A DNA stretch of 64,000 bases, taken from the NCBI GenBank assembly GCA_039915945.1, contig JBDSMH010000048.1:1-64000 (forward strand), read 5' to 3'. This DNA comes from DATLFA01 sp039915945. GTDB taxonomy: Bacteria > Actinomycetota > Acidimicrobiia > Acidimicrobiales > WLNW01. The notes under the pieces are model-generated. The model made no database searches. It was not told the DNA's origin and saw nothing but the letters and a program-made list of their open reading frames with translations. Below are positions 61,617 to 64,000 of the stretch, in pieces. The translations under genes were made by a program, and so were the position numbers. How positions within the stretch are numbered: the first letter of the stretch is position 1; each line of letters starts with the position of its first letter.

Positions 61617-61751
61617 CCAACGGCCGACGACGGATCATCGACGAAGGACGGACAACGAACCATGCGTTCCGCAAGGTCCATGCGGACTAGACCGAACTGG
61701 TTCCCTTTAGCGGTGCGAACTCAGGGCGATGTGACCTCAGCGCAGAGCTGC

Positions 61752-62930
61752 CTACCGCGGGGAGCGCGGCATGCCCAAGCCGACCATCGCGATGATCTCG
61801 CGCTGCACTTCGTTGACGCCGCCGCCGAAGGTGCCCACCGGTGCGGCGCGAAACGCGTGCTCGAGTTCGCCTTCGATGATCGCGGCCGGCGAGTACTTGG
61901 CGACGTAGGAACCCTGGCCGAGCACCTCCATCAGCGAACGAAACGCTTCGATCTTGAGTTCGGTGCCGAACACCTTCATCGCCGATGCATCGGCCGGACT
62001 GAGCGCCGCGGATTCGAGCGCCGAGGCGACCTTCCAGTTGTAGAGCTTGAGCGCGTCATTGCGCGCCCACACACGGGCCAGCGCGAGTCGCACCCACTGA
62101 TGATCGATCACGCGACGACCATCGCTGCCGGTCGTCTCCTTCGCCCACGCGGTGACCCGTCGCAGCGGACCATCGATGTTGCCCGACGGCGCGAGGCCGA
62201 CTCGTTCGTGGTTGAGCTGCGCGGTGATGAGTCGCCAACCACCGTTGACCTCACCGACCACTGCACTGTGCGGCACGCGCACGCCGTCGTAGTACGTGGC
62301 GTTCGTATGGCCGCCACCGAGTAGCCAGATGGGCGAGTGGGCGAACCCGGGGCTCGCCGTCGGCACCGTGAAGATCGTGATGCCTTTGTGCCGCGGCGCG
62401 TGTTGGTCCGTGCGCGCCGCCAGCCATACGTAGTCCGCGTCGTGACCACCCGTGGTGAAGATCTTTTGCCCGTTGATGATCCACTCGTCGCCATCACGAT
62501 CGGCACGCGTGGAGAGATTGGCGAGATCGGTACCGGCGCTCGGTTCGCTGTACCCGATCGCGAAGTGCAACTCGCCGGCGAGGATCTTGGGGAGGAAGAA
62601 TTGCTTTTGTTCTTGCGATCCGTAGACCTGCAACGCGGGGCCAACGGTGTTGAGCGTGACGAACGGCAGCGGCACGTTGGCGGCCATCGCCTCTTCGAAG
62701 AAGATGAGTTGCTCCATGGGCGTGTAGCCCTTGCCGCCCCACTCCTTCTTCCAACCGGTGCCCAACCATCCGTCGCTGCCGAGGCGGCGAACGATGGCGC
62801 GGTAGTTGACGCCACCGGCGTGCTCACCCTTGCCCAGCGAGCGACCGAGGTCGGACGTCATCAATGCGGCGAAATACGAACGGAGTTCGTCGCGCAGTGC
62901 GTTCTGCTCGGCGGTGAGGGCTAGGTCCAT
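61752..62930 (-). CDS. acyl-CoA dehydrogenase
   Basis: 392 residues, standard length. FAIGYSEPSAGTDLANLSTR, ADYVWLAARTDQHAPRHKGI, ITAQLNHERVGLAPSGNIDG and the C-terminal VGTFGGGVNEVQREIIAMVG. Matches the large actinobacterial FadE group acting on longer-chain or polycyclic acyl-CoAs. Start ATG 62930 with TAAGGT (minus strand, 62938-62943) seven bases upstream; the ATG three codons earlier would overlap the -10. Confidence 0.92.
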   Translation of the reverse strand: MDLALTAEQNALRDELRSYFAALMTSDLGRSLGKGEHAGGVNYRAIVRRLGSDGWLGTGWKKEWGGKGYTPMEQLIFFEEAMAANVPLPFVTLNTVGPALQVYGSQEQKQFFLPKILAGELHFAIGYSEPSAGTDLANLSTRADRDGDEWIINGQKIFTTGGHDADYVWLAARTDQHAPRHKGITIFTVPTASPGFAHSPIWLLGGGHTNATYYDGVRVPHSAVVGEVNGGWRLITAQLNHERVGLAPSGNIDGPLRRVTAWAKETTGSDGRRVIDHQWVRLALARVWARNDALKLYNWKVASALESAALSPADASAMKVFGTELKIEAFRSLMEVLGQGSYVAKYSPAAIIEGELEHAFRAAPVGTFGGGVNEVQREIIAMVGLGMPRSPR

Positions 62931-63157
62931 CGAGGCCACCTTAGTTTCCCGGTGCGCCGGCGGCCTCGCCGAGTATCACTCTGGGTGGGATGGGTCCGCT
63001 CGCGGGCGCGTGTTTGCCACGGTGCGTGCGTTTGCTGCCGCAGCGGTCGCTGTCTCACCCCCTGTTCATACTGAAAGCGCGAGCGCTTGTGAGCCTGCGT
63101 CATGGCCACTTCGAATGAGCCATCCCATCGATCGGTGGGACTGTCGTCGGAGTGGTC
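62931..63157. other. 227-base intergenic region before the DUF222 gene
   Basis: Contains the -10 of the acyl-CoA dehydrogenase at its left, a TTCATACT-like stretch near 63065-63072 that could be a -10, and the palindrome AAGCGC-GA-GCGCTT at 63075-63088. No coding sequence recognised. Confidence 0.5.
63075..63088. promoter_or_regulatory. 14-bp palindrome, candidate operator
   Basis: AAGCGC-GA-GCGCTT, perfect arms of six. It lies about 70 bases before the DUF222 gene and just after a possible -10, so it could regulate it. Confidence 0.35.
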
Positions 63158-64000
63158 ATGGTTGTTTCAGTGTTGTCTCGTCGATCGTCATCGTTGAGTT
63201 CGGCGGTGCTCGATGGAGCACGACAGCTGTCGCTCGACATGTCAGTGTTCATCGGTTTGCTGGTCGACTTCGATTTCAGTGGTGAGTGGGCGTTCGACAA
63301 CGCGCCGAGTTGCGCGCATTGGCTGGCGGAGCGGGCCGACATCCAACTGTGCACGGTGCGCGAATGGTTACGCGTCGGCCACGCGCTGGCCGCCGTCGAC
63401 GAGATCGCTCGGCGTTTCGCCGACGGCCGTTTGTCCTACAGCAAGGTCAAGGCGCTGACCCGACTCGCCGACGCCGCCAACCAGCACGAGCTCTGCGCGA
63501 TCGCAGAGGGCGTCCCCGCTTCGGGTCTGGCCGTTGCGTTGGCCGCCTGGCTCAAAGACCACGAGAGCGCCGACGCCCTCGCCAAACGCCACCGGGCGGC
63601 GACCAGACTCAGCTGGCACCTCGATGTCGACGGGATGATCGTGGGGTCGTTCCGCTACTCACCCGAGGTCTTCACCGGGTTGAAGGCCGCGGTAGAGGCC
63701 GAGATGTCTCGCGCGGAGCGTGGTCGACGCGCGATCGCGATCGCAGGTTCCTCACGCAGCGTGGACAAATGGCCGTCGCTCGGCCAGCAACGAGCCGACG
63801 CCCTTCTCGCGTTGATCCTCGGTGGCGGCACCAAGGTCTCAGCCGAAGTCGTGATCCACGTCCGTGGTGACGGCTGCACCCTCGACGACGGCACCCCCAT
63901 CGCCGGCAGCGTCGTCGAACGACTCATCACCGACGCGTTCTTGCGGGTGTTGATCCACGACGCCGAAGGCCGACCGATCAACGCCTCCGGCCGACACCGC
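63158..64000 (+). CDS. DUF222 / HNH-endonuclease family protein, 3' end outside window
   Basis: 281 residues to the window edge with no stop. The DUF222 helical domain is clear: GEWAFDNAPSCAHWLAERAD, TVREWLRVGHALAAVDEIAR, GRLSYSKVKALTRLADAANQ, and LSWHLDVDGMIVGSFRYSPE. The usual C-terminal HNH nuclease domain, preceded by a sequence like the final SGRHR, should lie beyond 64000. This family is widespread and multicopy in actinobacteria; role unknown, sometimes linked to mobile elements. ATG 63158 is my choice of start. Confidence 0.85.
   Translation, partial: MVVSVLSRRSSSLSSAVLDGARQLSLDMSVFIGLLVDFDFSGEWAFDNAPSCAHWLAERADIQLCTVREWLRVGHALAAVDEIARRFADGRLSYSKVKALTRLADAANQHELCAIAEGVPASGLAVALAAWLKDHESADALAKRHRAATRLSWHLDVDGMIVGSFRYSPEVFTGLKAAVEAEMSRAERGRRAIAIAGSSRSVDKWPSLGQQRADALLALILGGGTKVSAEVVIHVRGDGCTLDDGTPIAGSVVERLITDAFLRVLIHDAEGRPINASGRHR

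Overview
The window is about 65-70% GC, almost fully coding, and reads as chromosome of a high-GC actinobacterium. Several features point there: a mycothiol S-conjugate amidase (6729-7604), F420 biosynthesis (cofC, 37771-38379) with two F420-type luciferase-like oxidoreductases, an actinobacterial mutasome (dnaE2, imuA', imuB) with actinobacterial-type LexA boxes, a SigK/RskA-like pair, and a DUF222-type HNH gene at the right edge. The mix of mycothiol, F420 and many SDR, P450 and acyl-CoA enzymes suggests the Acidimicrobiia (Ilumatobacter-like); that placement is inference. I see no tRNA, rRNA, CRISPR array, prophage or insertion sequence. No stretch over 300 bases lacks a gene; the longest gap is about 230 bases (62931-63157).

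Layout. 1-8.8 kb: end of an SDR gene, SnoaL-like protein, PAP2 phosphatase, Mug-type glycosylase, MerR regulator with its operator, F420 oxidoreductase, secreted nuclease, YdjC-like deacetylase, SCP2 protein, mycothiol amidase, PEBP lipoprotein and LemA. 8.8-11.6 kb: nitronate-monooxygenase-like enzyme, a potassium-channel-like membrane protein and an SDR. 11.7-24.7 kb: the mutasome region, with dnaE2 at one end and imuA'-imuB at the other, enclosing SDRs, oligoendopeptidase F, a P450 and two membrane proteins. 24.7-27.4 kb: a compact run rpiB, rnhB, membrane protein, Nfu-N protein, TauD-like dioxygenase. 27.5-32.4 kb: diguanylate cyclase, zinc alcohol dehydrogenase and a DUF2207 protein. 32.4-39.1 kb: paired acyl-CoA dehydrogenases, a glycosidase-like protein, gpsA, cofC and a second PIG-L deacetylase. 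39.1-47.4 kb: hydrolases, a PhnZ-like HD protein, CoA-transferase with epoxide hydrolase, D-aminoacylase-like amidohydrolase, a secreted Thr/Pro-linker protein and a P450. 47.4-49.3 kb: fasciclin lipoprotein, ECF sigma factor and RskA-like anti-sigma factor. 49.3-64 kb: SDRs, another P450, hydroxyacid dehydrogenase, FAD monooxygenase, an acyl-CoA ligase lacking the usual lysine, hydrolases, a frameshifted membrane-protein gene, an acyl-CoA dehydrogenase and the truncated DUF222 gene.

Two themes tie the window together. First, many genes that begin a transcription unit have a TANNNT-like -10 hexamer only 6-8 bases before the start codon, the signature of leaderless mRNAs; I used this to choose many starts. 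Second, the two mutasome promoters share one design: a GAAC-N4-GTTC LexA box, two bases, a -10 hexamer, 6-7 bases, then the start codon. The metabolic genes (7 SDRs, 3 P450s, 3 acyl-CoA dehydrogenases, CoA-transferase, CoA ligase, F420 oxidoreductases, SCP2 protein) suggest breakdown of lipids, sterols or xenobiotics, but they do not form one recognisable pathway cluster.
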